Notes under the pieces: generated by a model
Told to the model about the DNA's origin: nothing
Databases searched by the model: none
Seen by the model: only the letters and a program-made list of their open reading frames with translations
In this document: positions 7,737-15,754 of the stretch, one piece after another
Layout: each line of letters opens with the position of its first letter
Numbering within the stretch: position 1 is the first letter of the stretch
Program-made: the position numbers and the translations under genes
Assembly (NCBI GenBank): GCA_016704435.1
Contig: JADJAB010000026.1
Location: forward strand, 1 to 27,696
DNA length: 27,696 nt
DNA from: Rhodobacter sp.
GTDB taxonomy: Bacteria > Pseudomonadota > Alphaproteobacteria > Rhodobacterales > Rhodobacteraceae
Reading direction: 5' to 3'

Positions 7737-9698
7737 TTAATGGCGGCTTTTTCCGCCGCGGGTGAAGTCGATCTGCGCGTGCAGGCGTCGGGCACGGTCC
7801 AGTTCCTCGCGGTCAAGTTCCACTCCGTTCGGGGCGATGATCGCCTCGGATTTCTGTTCCTGCGGGCCGCGGGCGGCGTTGGCCCGGGCCTCGGTGGCCT
7901 TGGACAGCCGCCAGGTCAGACCCTCGTCCGCCAGATGGCCCATGTCTTCCTCGGCCTCGGCCAGTTCGGCACGGTGGGCGCGGTCGGCCCGCAGGCGCGC
8001 CAGAGCCTCTTCCACACAGGCGGCGGCAAGGTCGGCATCGGCGCGCGGCTGCAGGGCGGGGGCTATCCGCAGATGGGGATTGGCCGACATCCGGTCAAGG
8101 GCGGCGGGGCTGTCGGCGCGGACCAGATCGGCGCAATCTTCCGCATGGGCGTGGGTCAGCAGCAGGTTGCGCAGCCGGGCATGGTCGTCCGACGTCAAGT
8201 CCAGCCGCTCCAGCGTGGTCTCGAAGCGCGGGATCAGCGCGGGAAAGCGCAGCAGGGTGGCCAGGATCATCGCCTCGCGCAAGCCATCCTCGGGCGCAGT
8301 GGCTGTGGCCAGCAGCGACGCACGGGTGGCGGCCAGCGCCGGGGCAGGGGGCTGGAAGCGGCCCTTGCCGCCCTTCTGCCAGGGCTGGAAGGGGCGCGCG
8401 GCGACGGGGCGGCGGTTGGTGCCGAACAGATCCCAGCGCAGTGCCTTGATCGCTTCGCCGTAATGGGCGCGGATCGACGGGTCAGTGATCCGCCGCAGCG
8501 TGGTGCGCAGCGTCTTGTCCAGGGCCGCTTTCCGTTCGGGGCTGTCAAAGCTTTTCCCCTCGGTCTCCCGCTGCCAGAGCAGCTGCACCATGGGCTGTGC
8601 CGCATCCAGCACGCGCTGCATGGCGGGGGCGCCTTCGGCGTTCAGAAGGTCGTCGGGGTCCTGCCCGCCGGGCAGCAGCGCAAAGCGCAGGCCCTTGCCG
8701 GCCTCCAGCAGCGGCAGGGCCAGGTCCACCACGCGCAGACCGGCGCGGATGCCGGCGGCATCGCCATCCAGCGCGATCACCGGCTCGTCGGAAATGCGCC
8801 ACATCAGGCGCAACTGGTCTTCGGTGACGGCGGTGCCCAGAGGTGCCACGGCGGCGGTGAAACCGGCCTCGCAAAGCGCGATCACGTCCATGTAGCCCTC
8901 GGCGACGATCAGCGGCTTGCCCTTGCCCGCCGCCTCGCGCGCGGGGCCGTGGTTGTAGAGGTTGCGACCCTTGTCGAACAGATCGGTTTCGGGCCCGTTC
9001 AGGTACTTGGCAGGGTCCCCTGGGTCCATTGCCCGGCCGCCAAGACTGATGGCACGGCCGCGCCCGTCGCGGATGGGAAAGATGATCCGGTTGCGGAAAC
9101 GGTCATAGGCCGCGCGCTTGTCGGACTTTGCGATCAGACCGGCGTCGATCAACAGATCCGGCGAGATCCCTTTCTGCGTCATCGCATCGGTGAGTGCGGT
9201 CCACGACGCCGGGGCAAAGCCGATTTCCCAGCGGTCCTGGGCAGCTTCGGACAAGCGGCGCTTGACCAGATAGGCACGGGCGTCCGCGGCGGCGGCGGTC
9301 TTCAGCTGCAGGCGGAACCACTTGACCGCCTCTTCCATGACCTTGACCAGTTCGCTGCGCCGGTCGGCCTTTTCCGCCGCCTTCGGGTCGCGGGCGGGCA
9401 TGGTCATCCCGGCCTCGCGGGCCAGCACCTCTACGGCTTCCATGAAGGACAGGTTCTCGGTCTCCTTCACGAAACTCAGTGCGTCGCCCTTGGCGTGGCA
9501 ACCGAAGCAGTAATAGAACCCCTTGCGGTCATCGACATGGAAGCTGGCGGATTTCTCCTGGTGGAACGGGCAGGGCGCCCACCAGTCGCCCTTGGCCATG
9601 TTGGACTTGCGCATGTCCCATGTGACCTTCCGCCCGACAACGGCAGAAAGCGAGACGCGGGTGCGCAACTCGTCAAGGAATCCGGACGGCAGGCTCAT
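7737..9698 (-). CDS. dnaG: DNA primase
   Basis: The gene is intact at 653 residues. DnaG makes RNA primers at the replication fork and works with the replicative helicase. The N-terminal zinc-binding domain has Cys43, His46, Cys64 and Cys67 (CPFHQEKSASF...CFGCHAKGD). The Toprim catalytic core shows EGYMDVIAL, the acidic ALDGDAAG and QDPDDLL. The C-terminal helicase-interaction part is diverged and rich in Ala and Arg, as is usual in this group. ATG 9698 gives the family start (SGFLDELRTRVSLSAVVG), but only a weak ribosome binding site is visible. rpoD lies downstream on the same strand. Confidence 0.97.
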   Translation of the reverse strand: MSLPSGFLDELRTRVSLSAVVGRKVTWDMRKSNMAKGDWWAPCPFHQEKSASFHVDDRKGFYYCFGCHAKGDALSFVKETENLSFMEAVEVLAREAGMTMPARDPKAAEKADRRSELVKVMEEAVKWFRLQLKTAAAADARAYLVKRRLSEAAQDRWEIGFAPASWTALTDAMTQKGISPDLLIDAGLIAKSDKRAAYDRFRNRIIFPIRDGRGRAISLGGRAMDPGDPAKYLNGPETDLFDKGRNLYNHGPAREAAGKGKPLIVAEGYMDVIALCEAGFTAAVAPLGTAVTEDQLRLMWRISDEPVIALDGDAAGIRAGLRVVDLALPLLEAGKGLRFALLPGGQDPDDLLNAEGAPAMQRVLDAAQPMVQLLWQRETEGKSFDSPERKAALDKTLRTTLRRITDPSIRAHYGEAIKALRWDLFGTNRRPVAARPFQPWQKGGKGRFQPPAPALAATRASLLATATAPEDGLREAMILATLLRFPALIPRFETTLERLDLTSDDHARLRNLLLTHAHAEDCADLVRADSPAALDRMSANPHLRIAPALQPRADADLAAACVEEALARLRADRAHRAELAEAEEDMGHLADEGLTWRLSKATEARANAARGPQEQKSEAIIAPNGVELDREELDRARRLHAQIDFTRGGKSRH

Positions 9699-9759
9699 GG
9701 ATCAGATATGGGCCTTCTCGCCTTTCGCGCGAGAGTTGCAGAACGCCCGGGGGCGCGTC

Positions 9760-9830
9760 GCCCCCCGGACCCCCCGAGAGTATTTCTGCCAAGATGAAGA
9801 TCAGCGCCCTTCATCTTGGCAGAAATACTC
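9760..9830. repeat. Dispersed intergenic element, copies B and D as a perfect palindrome
   Basis: Positions 9778-9799 and 9809-9830 are perfect 22-base inverted arms (GAGTATTTCTGCCAAGATG plus AAG, and its complement) around a 9-base spacer. After a 3-base mismatch, six more pairs (GGGGGT side at 9834-9839) extend the stem. The left half, 9760-9804, is nearly identical to 2486-2530. It lies 40 bases downstream of the puuB-like stop and 61 bases upstream of dnaG, so it may end the amine cluster transcript. No T tract follows. Confidence 0.85.
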
Positions 9831-9870
9831 CACGGGGGTGCGGGGGTGTGAAACCCCCGCCGCCGACGGA

Positions 9871-11178
9871 TCAAAAGCCGATCCGGTCGCGGGTGGAGTA
9901 CCAGGTCATTGCCATGACCAGAAGCGGCCAGCGCAGGGCCGCACCACCGGGAAAGCGGGGCTGCGGCAAGCTCGCCATCAGATCGAAGCCCGCCGACTGG
10001 CTGGCGGCGGCTTCGGCCATCAGCTTGCCCGCAAGTGTGGCCAGCGCGACGCCGTGGCCGGAATACCCCGAGGCGGACAGGACGTTGGGCCGGGGCCGGG
10101 CAAAGCAGGGCATCCGGTTCATCGTGATCGCCAGCGTGCCGCCCCAGGCATAGTCGATCCGGGTGTCCTTCAGCTGGGGATAGACCTCGAGCATCGGTTT
10201 CGACACGGTTTTCACGATGTCGGGAAAGCGGTAGCCATAGCTTTCGCCGCCGCCGAACAACAGCCGGTTGTCTTCGGAAAGCCGCCAGTAGTTCACCACG
10301 AATTTGGTGTCGGCCACGGCGACCGGTTCGGACAACACCTCGCGGGCGCGGTCGCCCAGGGGTTCGGTCGCCACGATGAAGTTGTTGATCGGCATCACGC
10401 GGGCGGCGACCTTCGGCTCCAGCCGGCCCAGATAGCCATTGCCGGCCAGAATGACATGATCGCAGATGACCCGGCCCTTGGCAGTGCGCACGACAGGCTT
10501 GGCCCCATGCCGGATGTCGACCACCTCGCTGCGTTCGTGCAACCCCGCACCGGCGGTGGCAGCAGCCCGCGCCAGCCCCAGCGCGAAGTTCAGGGGATGC
10601 ACATGGCCGGCCCCCCGATCCAGTTCGCCCCCCTTGTAGACCGGCGAGCCGATCAGACGCTGGATGCCTTCCCGGTCCAGCGGCTCCAGCTTTTCATAGC
10701 CGTAGTCGCGGTGCAGTTTTTCGGCGTAAAGATGGGTTTCGCGCACCTCGGCATCGGACCAGCAGGCATGCGCCACGCCGGGCTGGAAGGTCACGCCCTC
10801 CATCGCGTGATCCGCGATCAGGTCGCGCACCAGCTGCTTGGAGTCCTGCGCCAGGTCCCACAGGCGGCGGGCATCCTCGCGCCCGGCGGCCTTTTCCAGC
10901 CAGACCTGATCCTGCCGCTGGCCCGAGCCGACCTGACCGCCGTTGCGCCCCGAGGCACCGAAGCCGACGCGATGCGCCTCGAGCAGCACCACCGAGAGGC
11001 CCTTCTGCGCGCAATGCAGGGCAGAGGAAAGCCCGGTGTAGCCGCCGCCGACGATGCAGACATCGGCGCTGGTTTCGCCCAGAAGCTGCGGAAACGGCTC
11101 CAGCGCGGCCTTGGTGGCGGTATACCACGAACTCGCCGGGTATTCCCCGGCGCGGTCATTGACGTAAAGAAGGTTCAT
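9871..11178 (-). CDS. puuB: FAD-dependent gamma-glutamylputrescine oxidoreductase-like protein (PuuB family)
   Basis: This 435-residue protein belongs to the DAO/PuuB-type FAD oxidoreductases. The ADP-binding motif is DVCIVGGGYTGLSSALH near residues 39-55, with LLEAHRVGFGASGRNGGQVG following. The C-terminal FAD motif is NVLSASGYSGHGVALATLAGK. In the Puu pathway it oxidises a gamma-glutamylated amine to the aldehyde, releasing ammonia and peroxide. It begins 7 bases after the stop of the preceding ligase gene and is the last gene of the cluster, fitting the step after gamma-glutamylation. The exact amine is not shown by sequence; related proteins act on glycine-like or other amine substrates. 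Confidence 0.85.
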   Translation of the reverse strand: MNLLYVNDRAGEYPASSWYTATKAALEPFPQLLGETSADVCIVGGGYTGLSSALHCAQKGLSVVLLEAHRVGFGASGRNGGQVGSGQRQDQVWLEKAAGREDARRLWDLAQDSKQLVRDLIADHAMEGVTFQPGVAHACWSDAEVRETHLYAEKLHRDYGYEKLEPLDREGIQRLIGSPVYKGGELDRGAGHVHPLNFALGLARAAATAGAGLHERSEVVDIRHGAKPVVRTAKGRVICDHVILAGNGYLGRLEPKVAARVMPINNFIVATEPLGDRAREVLSEPVAVADTKFVVNYWRLSEDNRLLFGGGESYGYRFPDIVKTVSKPMLEVYPQLKDTRIDYAWGGTLAITMNRMPCFARPRPNVLSASGYSGHGVALATLAGKLMAEAAASQSAGFDLMASLPQPRFPGGAALRWPLLVMAMTWYSTRDRIGF

Positions 11179-11185
11179 TGGCGCC

Positions 11186-12541
11186 TCAGACGTTCAACAG
11201 CAGATGTTCACGTTCCCAAGGCGAGATGACTTGCAGGAACTCTTTGTATTCGTTGCGTTTCACCGAATCGTAGACCTTGACGAAATCAACCCCCAGCACC
11301 TCTTGCAGGGCCTTGTCCTCTTCCAGCAGGTCCAGCGCGTCGCCCATGTTCACCGGGATCTCGTCGCTGTCGATATAGGCCGAGCCGGAGAATTCGGGGC
11401 GCGCGCCCTTCTTCTCCATCAGCCCCAGGTAGCCGCAGGCCAGCGTTGCCGCGATGCCGAGATAGGGGTTGCAGTCCATCCCCGGCAGGCGGTTTTCCAA
11501 CCGCCGCGCCGCCGGCCCCGAGATCGGGACGCGAAAGCCGGTGGTCCGGTTGTCGCGGCCCCATTCGAGGTTGATCGGGGCGGCGAAATCCGGGACATAG
11601 CGGCGATAGCTGTTGACGTAGGGCGCGATCAGCGCGACGGCGGCGCCCATGTGGTTCTGCATGCCGCCGATGAAGTGGTTGAAGGCCTCGGTCTCTATCC
11701 CCTTGGGACCGGCGAAGATGTTCTTGCCGGTCTTGATGTCCACCACCGAGGTGTGGATGTGCATGGCGCTGCCGGGTTCCCCGGCGATCGGTTTGGCCAT
11801 GAAGGTGGCAAAGCAATCGTGGCGCAGGGCGGCTTCGCGGATCATCCGCTTGAAGTAGAACACGTCATCGGACAGCCGGATCGGGTCGCCGTGGGCCAGA
11901 TTCAGCTCGATCTGGCCGGCGCCGCCTTCTTGCAGGATGCCGTCGATTTCCAGGCCCATGGCCTCGGCGAAATCATAGATGTCGTCGATCACCTTGCCGT
12001 ATTCATCGACCGCCGACAGGCTGTAGGCCTGCTTGCCCGCGGCACGGCGACCGGACCTTCCCATCGGCGGAATCACCGGCTGGTTCGGGTCGATGTTGCG
12101 GGCGGTGAGGAAGAATTCCATTTCCGGCGCGACGACGGGGCGCCAGCCCTGCGCCTCGTAAAGGGCCACGATCCGGCGCAGCACGTTGCGGGGACTGTAG
12201 GCGATCGGGTTGCCCTGCTGGTCCTTGGCGTCATGGATCACCTGCAGGGTGATGTCGGCGGTCCAGGGCGCCGCGGTGGCGGTGGACCAGTCCGGCTCCA
12301 GGATCATGTCGGGTTCGGTGAAGGCGTCGAACGGGCTGTCGGCCCATTCGCCGGTGATCGTCTGCAGGAAGATGGAATTCGGCAGGAAATAGTTGGTCTG
12401 CTTGGCAAATTTCGCGGCGGGCATGGCTTTGCCGCGGGCCACGCCGGCGATGTCGCCGATCACGCATTCCACTTCGTCCACCCGGCGGTTGCCGATGTAG
12501 TCGCGGGCTGCCTGCGGCAGCTGGTCGGTCCATTTGGACAT
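11186..12541 (-). CDS. puuA: Glutamine-synthetase-family gamma-glutamylpolyamine ligase (PuuA-like)
   Basis: This 451-residue protein has the glutamine synthetase fold. Catalytic landmarks are visible: APEMEFFLTA and GAGQIELNLAHGD (metal-binding Glu), GSAMHIHTS (His-x-His), NRTTGFRVP, and ARRLENRLPGMDCNPYL (substrate Arg and last metal Glu). The N-terminal beta-grasp begins VECVIGDIAGVARGK. It lacks the longer features of the nitrogen-assimilating enzyme GlnA, and the context (PuuB-like gene 7 bases downstream, amidotransferase upstream) points to ATP-dependent ligation of glutamate to putrescine or a similar amine. It is the second such ligase in the cluster; the two differ clearly in sequence, so they may use different amines. 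Confidence 0.87.
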   Translation of the reverse strand: MSKWTDQLPQAARDYIGNRRVDEVECVIGDIAGVARGKAMPAAKFAKQTNYFLPNSIFLQTITGEWADSPFDAFTEPDMILEPDWSTATAAPWTADITLQVIHDAKDQQGNPIAYSPRNVLRRIVALYEAQGWRPVVAPEMEFFLTARNIDPNQPVIPPMGRSGRRAAGKQAYSLSAVDEYGKVIDDIYDFAEAMGLEIDGILQEGGAGQIELNLAHGDPIRLSDDVFYFKRMIREAALRHDCFATFMAKPIAGEPGSAMHIHTSVVDIKTGKNIFAGPKGIETEAFNHFIGGMQNHMGAAVALIAPYVNSYRRYVPDFAAPINLEWGRDNRTTGFRVPISGPAARRLENRLPGMDCNPYLGIAATLACGYLGLMEKKGARPEFSGSAYIDSDEIPVNMGDALDLLEEDKALQEVLGVDFVKVYDSVKRNEYKEFLQVISPWEREHLLLNV

Positions 12542-12579
12542 ATGTCACACTGGTTTTTCGGGGGGTGGCCCCCGCGCGA

Positions 12580-13317
12580 TCAGGCGCGGAGCTTCTCGGC
12601 CCCAGTGGTTTTGTCGGTGGTTTTGTCGGTGGTCTTGGTCGTCTGGTGGGTCAAGAAGAAGCTGGCGATCCGGCCGGCCATGGTCTGGTCGTCCAGCGGT
12701 TCGGTCAGCCGGTCGCGGGCCTCGGCCATCAGCTGATCGGGCACCAGGCCGGGGCCGCGGGTGCGCATCAGGCCCTCGACGAATTCCGGGCGGAATTCCG
12801 GGTGCGGCTGCACCGAGAACATCAGGTCGTCATAAAGGAGTGCTGCGTTTTCGCAGAACTCCGATGAGGCGACGACCTCGGCGCCTTCGGGCACCCGTGT
12901 GACCTGATCGCGGTGCCAGGCGTTCAGCCGCAGCTTTTCGCCGCCGAAATCGTATTCGGTGGCGCCGATGGACCAGCCGCCATCGAATTTCTCGACCGTC
13001 CCGCCCATGGCTTGCGCGATGATCTGGTGGCCAAAGCAGATACCGACGACGGGCACCTTGGCGCCGTAGGACTTGCGGACGAATTCCTCCAGCGGCGGGA
13101 TGAAGGGGTGGTCTTCATAGGCGCCGTGGCGCGAGCCGGTAATCAGCCAGCCATCGCAATCGTGCACATCGGCGGGGAATTCCATCGCCTCGACGTGATA
13201 GGTGCGGAACGTGAGACCGCGCCCCGCCAGCAGGGTTTCGAAGAAATCCGGGTAATCGCCATGGTCGGCGCGAAGCGCGTCGGGGGAGGCGCCGGTCTGG
13301 AGGATGCCGATCTGCAT
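12580..13317 (-). CDS. Class I glutamine amidotransferase / gamma-glutamyl hydrolase
   Basis: A 245-residue stand-alone GATase1 protein. The catalytic triad is visible: Cys94 in VVGICFGHQI, and His172 with Glu174 in SVQPHPEF. In the context of two gamma-glutamyl ligases and a PuuB-like oxidase, it probably removes glutamate from a gamma-glutamyl intermediate, the role of PuuD, though it resembles the GuaA-type domain more than E. coli PuuD. Two ATGs are possible at 13317 and 13320; the first has better spacing from GAGG. The last residues (TTKTTDKTTDKTTGAEKL) come from a 12-base tandem repeat and are probably a dispensable tail. A GC stem (12559-12574) lies in the 38-base gap to the next gene. 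Confidence 0.85.
   Translation of the reverse strand: MQIGILQTGASPDALRADHGDYPDFFETLLAGRGLTFRTYHVEAMEFPADVHDCDGWLITGSRHGAYEDHPFIPPLEEFVRKSYGAKVPVVGICFGHQIIAQAMGGTVEKFDGGWSIGATEYDFGGEKLRLNAWHRDQVTRVPEGAEVVASSEFCENAALLYDDLMFSVQPHPEFRPEFVEGLMRTRGPGLVPDQLMAEARDRLTEPLDDQTMAGRIASFFLTHQTTKTTDKTTDKTTGAEKLRA
12607..12642 (+). repeat. 12-base tandem repeat inside the amidotransferase gene
   Basis: GGTTTTGTCGGT occurs exactly at 12607-12618 and 12619-12630, with a degenerate third copy at 12631-12642. The unit is a multiple of three and encodes repeated Thr-Asp-Lys-Thr at the C-terminus, so copy-number change would keep the frame. Confidence 0.85.
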
Positions 13318-13386
13318 CATGGACCTCGTTGTTTGCCTGAAGGTGGGCACTGGAAGCGGCTTCGGTCAAGGGGGTTGTCGGAAAGC

Positions 13387-13412
13387 GGTCTGGGGGGCAC
13401 GCCCCCTAGACC
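13387..13412 (-). terminator. Stem-loop overlapping the stop codon of the first ligase gene
   Basis: GGTCTGGGGGGC (13387-13398) and GCCCCCTAGACC (13401-13412) pair at 11 of 12 positions. The right arm contains the TAG stop (13406-13408) of the ligase gene read leftward. Only a short pyrimidine stretch (GCTTTCC) follows on the minus strand. It may be an attenuator or mRNA 3'-end barrier rather than a full terminator. Confidence 0.55.
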
Positions 13413-14746
13413 GTGTCGAGATAAAGCTCCACCTGCTCTTCGGGCGAAAGCTCCGCGATATAGTGCAGCTCTTGCCGTTTGGTCTGCACCAGGTTGCGGA
13501 CCAGTTCCTTGGGCAGAAAGCGGTAGACGATGTCGGAATGCTCAAAGGCGTCGATGGCAGCTTCCCAGGTTGACGGGATCTGCGGCAGGTCCAGCGCATA
13601 GGCATTGCCGGTAACGGGCGGCGGCGGCTCGATCTCGTCCTCGATCCCCGACAGGGCGGCGCCCAGGATGGCGGCCAGCATCAGATAGGGGTTCACGTCG
13701 CCGCCCGCGACGCGATGTTCGATCCGCCGCGCGGCCGGGTTGCCGGCGGGGATGCGGATGGCGGCGGTGCGGTTCTCATAGCCCCAGGCGATGGCGGTTG
13801 GGGCGTGCTTGTCGGGCACCAGGCGTTCGTAGCTGTTCGAATGCGGGGCAAAGACCAGGGTCGAGTCGTGCATGGCCGCAAGACAGCCCGCCACGGCATG
13901 GCGCAGGACGGCCGTGCCCTTCGGCCCGCCGGAGTCAAAGATGTTGTCGCCTTTCGCGTCGAGCACCGAGAAATGCGTGTGCAGGCCCGAGCCGGAATAA
14001 TCCTGATAGGGTTTCGCCATGAAGCTGGCGGCAAAGCCGTGCCGCCGCGCCAGGCCCTTGACCAGCATCTTGAACAGCCAGGCATCGTCGGCGGCGCGTA
14101 GCGCGTCGTCGCAATGCATCAGGTTCACCTCGAACTGGCCGAGGCCGGTTTCCGACGTGGTGGTGTCGGCCGGAATGTCCATCGCCTCGCAGGCGTCGTA
14201 AAGGTCGGTGAAGAAGGTGTCGAACGCATCCAGCGCGCGGATCGAAAGGGTCTCGGCAGCCTTGCGGCGCTTGCCGCTGCGCGGGCTGGCGGGCACCTGC
14301 ATGGTCTTGCCGCTGTCGTCGATCAGGAAGAACTCCAGCTCGATCGCGCAGACCGGGGTCAGCCCGCGGGCCGTGAACCGGTCGACCACGGCGCGCAGCG
14401 CGTGGCGGGGGTCACCCTCATAGGGCGTGCCGTTTTCGCGGAACATCCAGATCGGCAAGAGCGCGGTCGGTGCTTCAAGCCAGGGCATCGGCATGAAGCC
14501 GCGCTCGGTGGGCTTCAGCACGCCATCCTGATCGCCCTGCTCGAACACCAGCGGGCTGTCGTCGATATCTTCGCCCCAGATGTCGAGGTTCAGGACCGAG
14601 AACGGGAACCGCGTCCCGTCCTTCACCACCTTGTCGGCAAAGCGGGCGGGGACACGCTTGCCGCGCGCCTGGCCATTGAGGTCCGCCGCCGCCACACGGA
14701 TCGTGCGAACGTCGGGGTGCTTGCGCAGATAATCTTTCATGTTCAT
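13406..14746 (-). CDS. Glutamine-synthetase-family gamma-glutamyl amine ligase (second paralogue)
   Basis: A 446-residue glutamine-synthetase-fold protein. Visible landmarks are CAIELEFFLID, TGLGQFEVNLMHCDD (metal Glu), GSGLHTHFSVLD, NRTAAIRIPAGNP and ARRIEHRVAGGDVNPYL. It is the first enzyme gene after the ABC transporter genes and is separated from them by a 182-base spacer holding a perfect 10-base palindrome, so it may have its own promoter. The likely role is ATP-dependent gamma-glutamylation of an imported amine. ATG 14746 (MNMKDYLRKHPDVRT) fits family starts, although no clear ribosome binding site is visible there; ATG 14740 is the alternative. The upstream in-frame extension to 14812 is Arg-rich and unlikely. 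Confidence 0.85.
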   Translation of the reverse strand: MNMKDYLRKHPDVRTIRVAAADLNGQARGKRVPARFADKVVKDGTRFPFSVLNLDIWGEDIDDSPLVFEQGDQDGVLKPTERGFMPMPWLEAPTALLPIWMFRENGTPYEGDPRHALRAVVDRFTARGLTPVCAIELEFFLIDDSGKTMQVPASPRSGKRRKAAETLSIRALDAFDTFFTDLYDACEAMDIPADTTTSETGLGQFEVNLMHCDDALRAADDAWLFKMLVKGLARRHGFAASFMAKPYQDYSGSGLHTHFSVLDAKGDNIFDSGGPKGTAVLRHAVAGCLAAMHDSTLVFAPHSNSYERLVPDKHAPTAIAWGYENRTAAIRIPAGNPAARRIEHRVAGGDVNPYLMLAAILGAALSGIEDEIEPPPPVTGNAYALDLPQIPSTWEAAIDAFEHSDIVYRFLPKELVRNLVQTKRQELHYIAELSPEEQVELYLDTV

Positions 14747-14909
14747 GTCGTTAACAGGAAAGGCACGGTCCCCGCGCGCCCGGGCCCGGAAAATGGCCCG
14801 CCTGATGCGCAAGTTCGGACCATGCCCTTGGTCCTTCCCTTGATTCCAATCAGCGTCCGGGCGGGGCCTTTCATGGCCCCCGGTCCGGTCCAGGCGACGG
14901 CCCGGATAA

Positions 14910-14919
14910 TTTGATCAAA
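14910..14919. promoter_or_regulatory. Perfect palindrome TTTGATCAAA, candidate operator
   Basis: This AT-rich 10-base palindrome stands out in a GC-rich 182-base spacer (14747-14928) upstream of the ligase-amidotransferase-ligase-oxidase genes. It is a plausible site for a dimeric regulator of amine catabolism. No regulator gene is present in the window, and I cannot name the protein. Confidence 0.4.
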
Positions 14920-14928
14920 AGTAGCCTA

Positions 14929-15754
14929 CTACCGGACAAGGTTCGGACGCAAGCGGATTTTAGCGTGCTGGTTCGACGGCAGGTGGCGGTTCAGGCGGCG
15001 GTTCACCAGCCCGTAGACCGAAGTCACCACAAGCGTCAGCAGGATGAAGTAGAAGGCGATGATCGGGTAGGGCACGAAGGGGTTGAAGGTCTTGTCGGCG
15101 AAATAATTGGCGTAATACAGCGCATCGCCCTTTTGCCCGAAGGCCGGAAAGCCCGAGAAATAGACCAGCGTGGTGGCGTGGAAGAGAAAGATCGCCTCAT
15201 TGGTATAGGCCGGCCAGCCAAGCCGCAGCATGGTCGGCCATTCGATGCGGCGGAATTTCTGCCAGCCGGTCAGGCCATAGGCGTCGGCGGCCTCCAGGTC
15301 GCCCTTCGGGATCGACTTCAGCGCGCCGTGGAAGATCTCGGCCGAATAGGCGGCGGTGTTGAGAAACAGCACGAACAGCGCGCCGGCCCAGGCGCGGGTG
15401 GTCCAGGCGGTCTCGACGGTCAGGCCGAAGAGGTTGATCCCGGCGCGGCAGCATCACCAGCGCCTCATAGGCCAGGAAGAACTGGATGAAGAGGGGCGAG
15501 CCGCGGAAGACGAAGACGAACCATTCCGCCGGTTTGCGGACCCAGGGGTTGCGGGCGGTCTTGGCCAGCGCGATGGCATTGGCCAGGAAGAAGCCGAAGA
15601 GCAATGCCAGCGCACCGAAATAGATGTTCCAGATCAACCCCGAGCCGATCAGGGTGAACTGCTGGCAAAGCGTGAAATCGGTGCGCGGCAGAAGGTTCTC
15701 GCCGATCCCGATCGAACGCAGGCCGTAAGCCTGAATGGTTTCCCAGCAGGTCAT
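14929..15754 (-). CDS. ABC transporter permease, polar amino acid/amine family (HisM-like), frameshifted in this assembly
   Basis: An inner-membrane permease of the HisMQ/PAAT family, 274 residues after repair. It has several hydrophobic segments (IWNIYFGALALLFGFFLANAIAL, split around residue 45) and the EAA loop that docks the ATPase (IPKGDLEAADAYGLTGWQKF). The frame breaks after EALVMLPR: minus-strand ctgccgcgccgggatcaac has one extra base, probably in the CC or GGG run near plus 15439-15446; removing it joins to INLFGL. ATG 15754 overlaps the TGA of the preceding permease (ATGA), so the two are translationally coupled, as expected for heterodimeric permeases. It is the last transporter gene before the amine catabolic genes. 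Confidence 0.88.

Noticed and set aside
7740..9797. A 685-codon open frame antisense to dnaG, and similar long frames antisense to Slam, rpoD, pyrG and secG
   Set aside because: High-GC DNA leaves the complementary frames open. The translations are low-complexity Arg/Gly/Ala/Gln-rich with no family resemblance, while the opposite strand carries an unmistakable gene.
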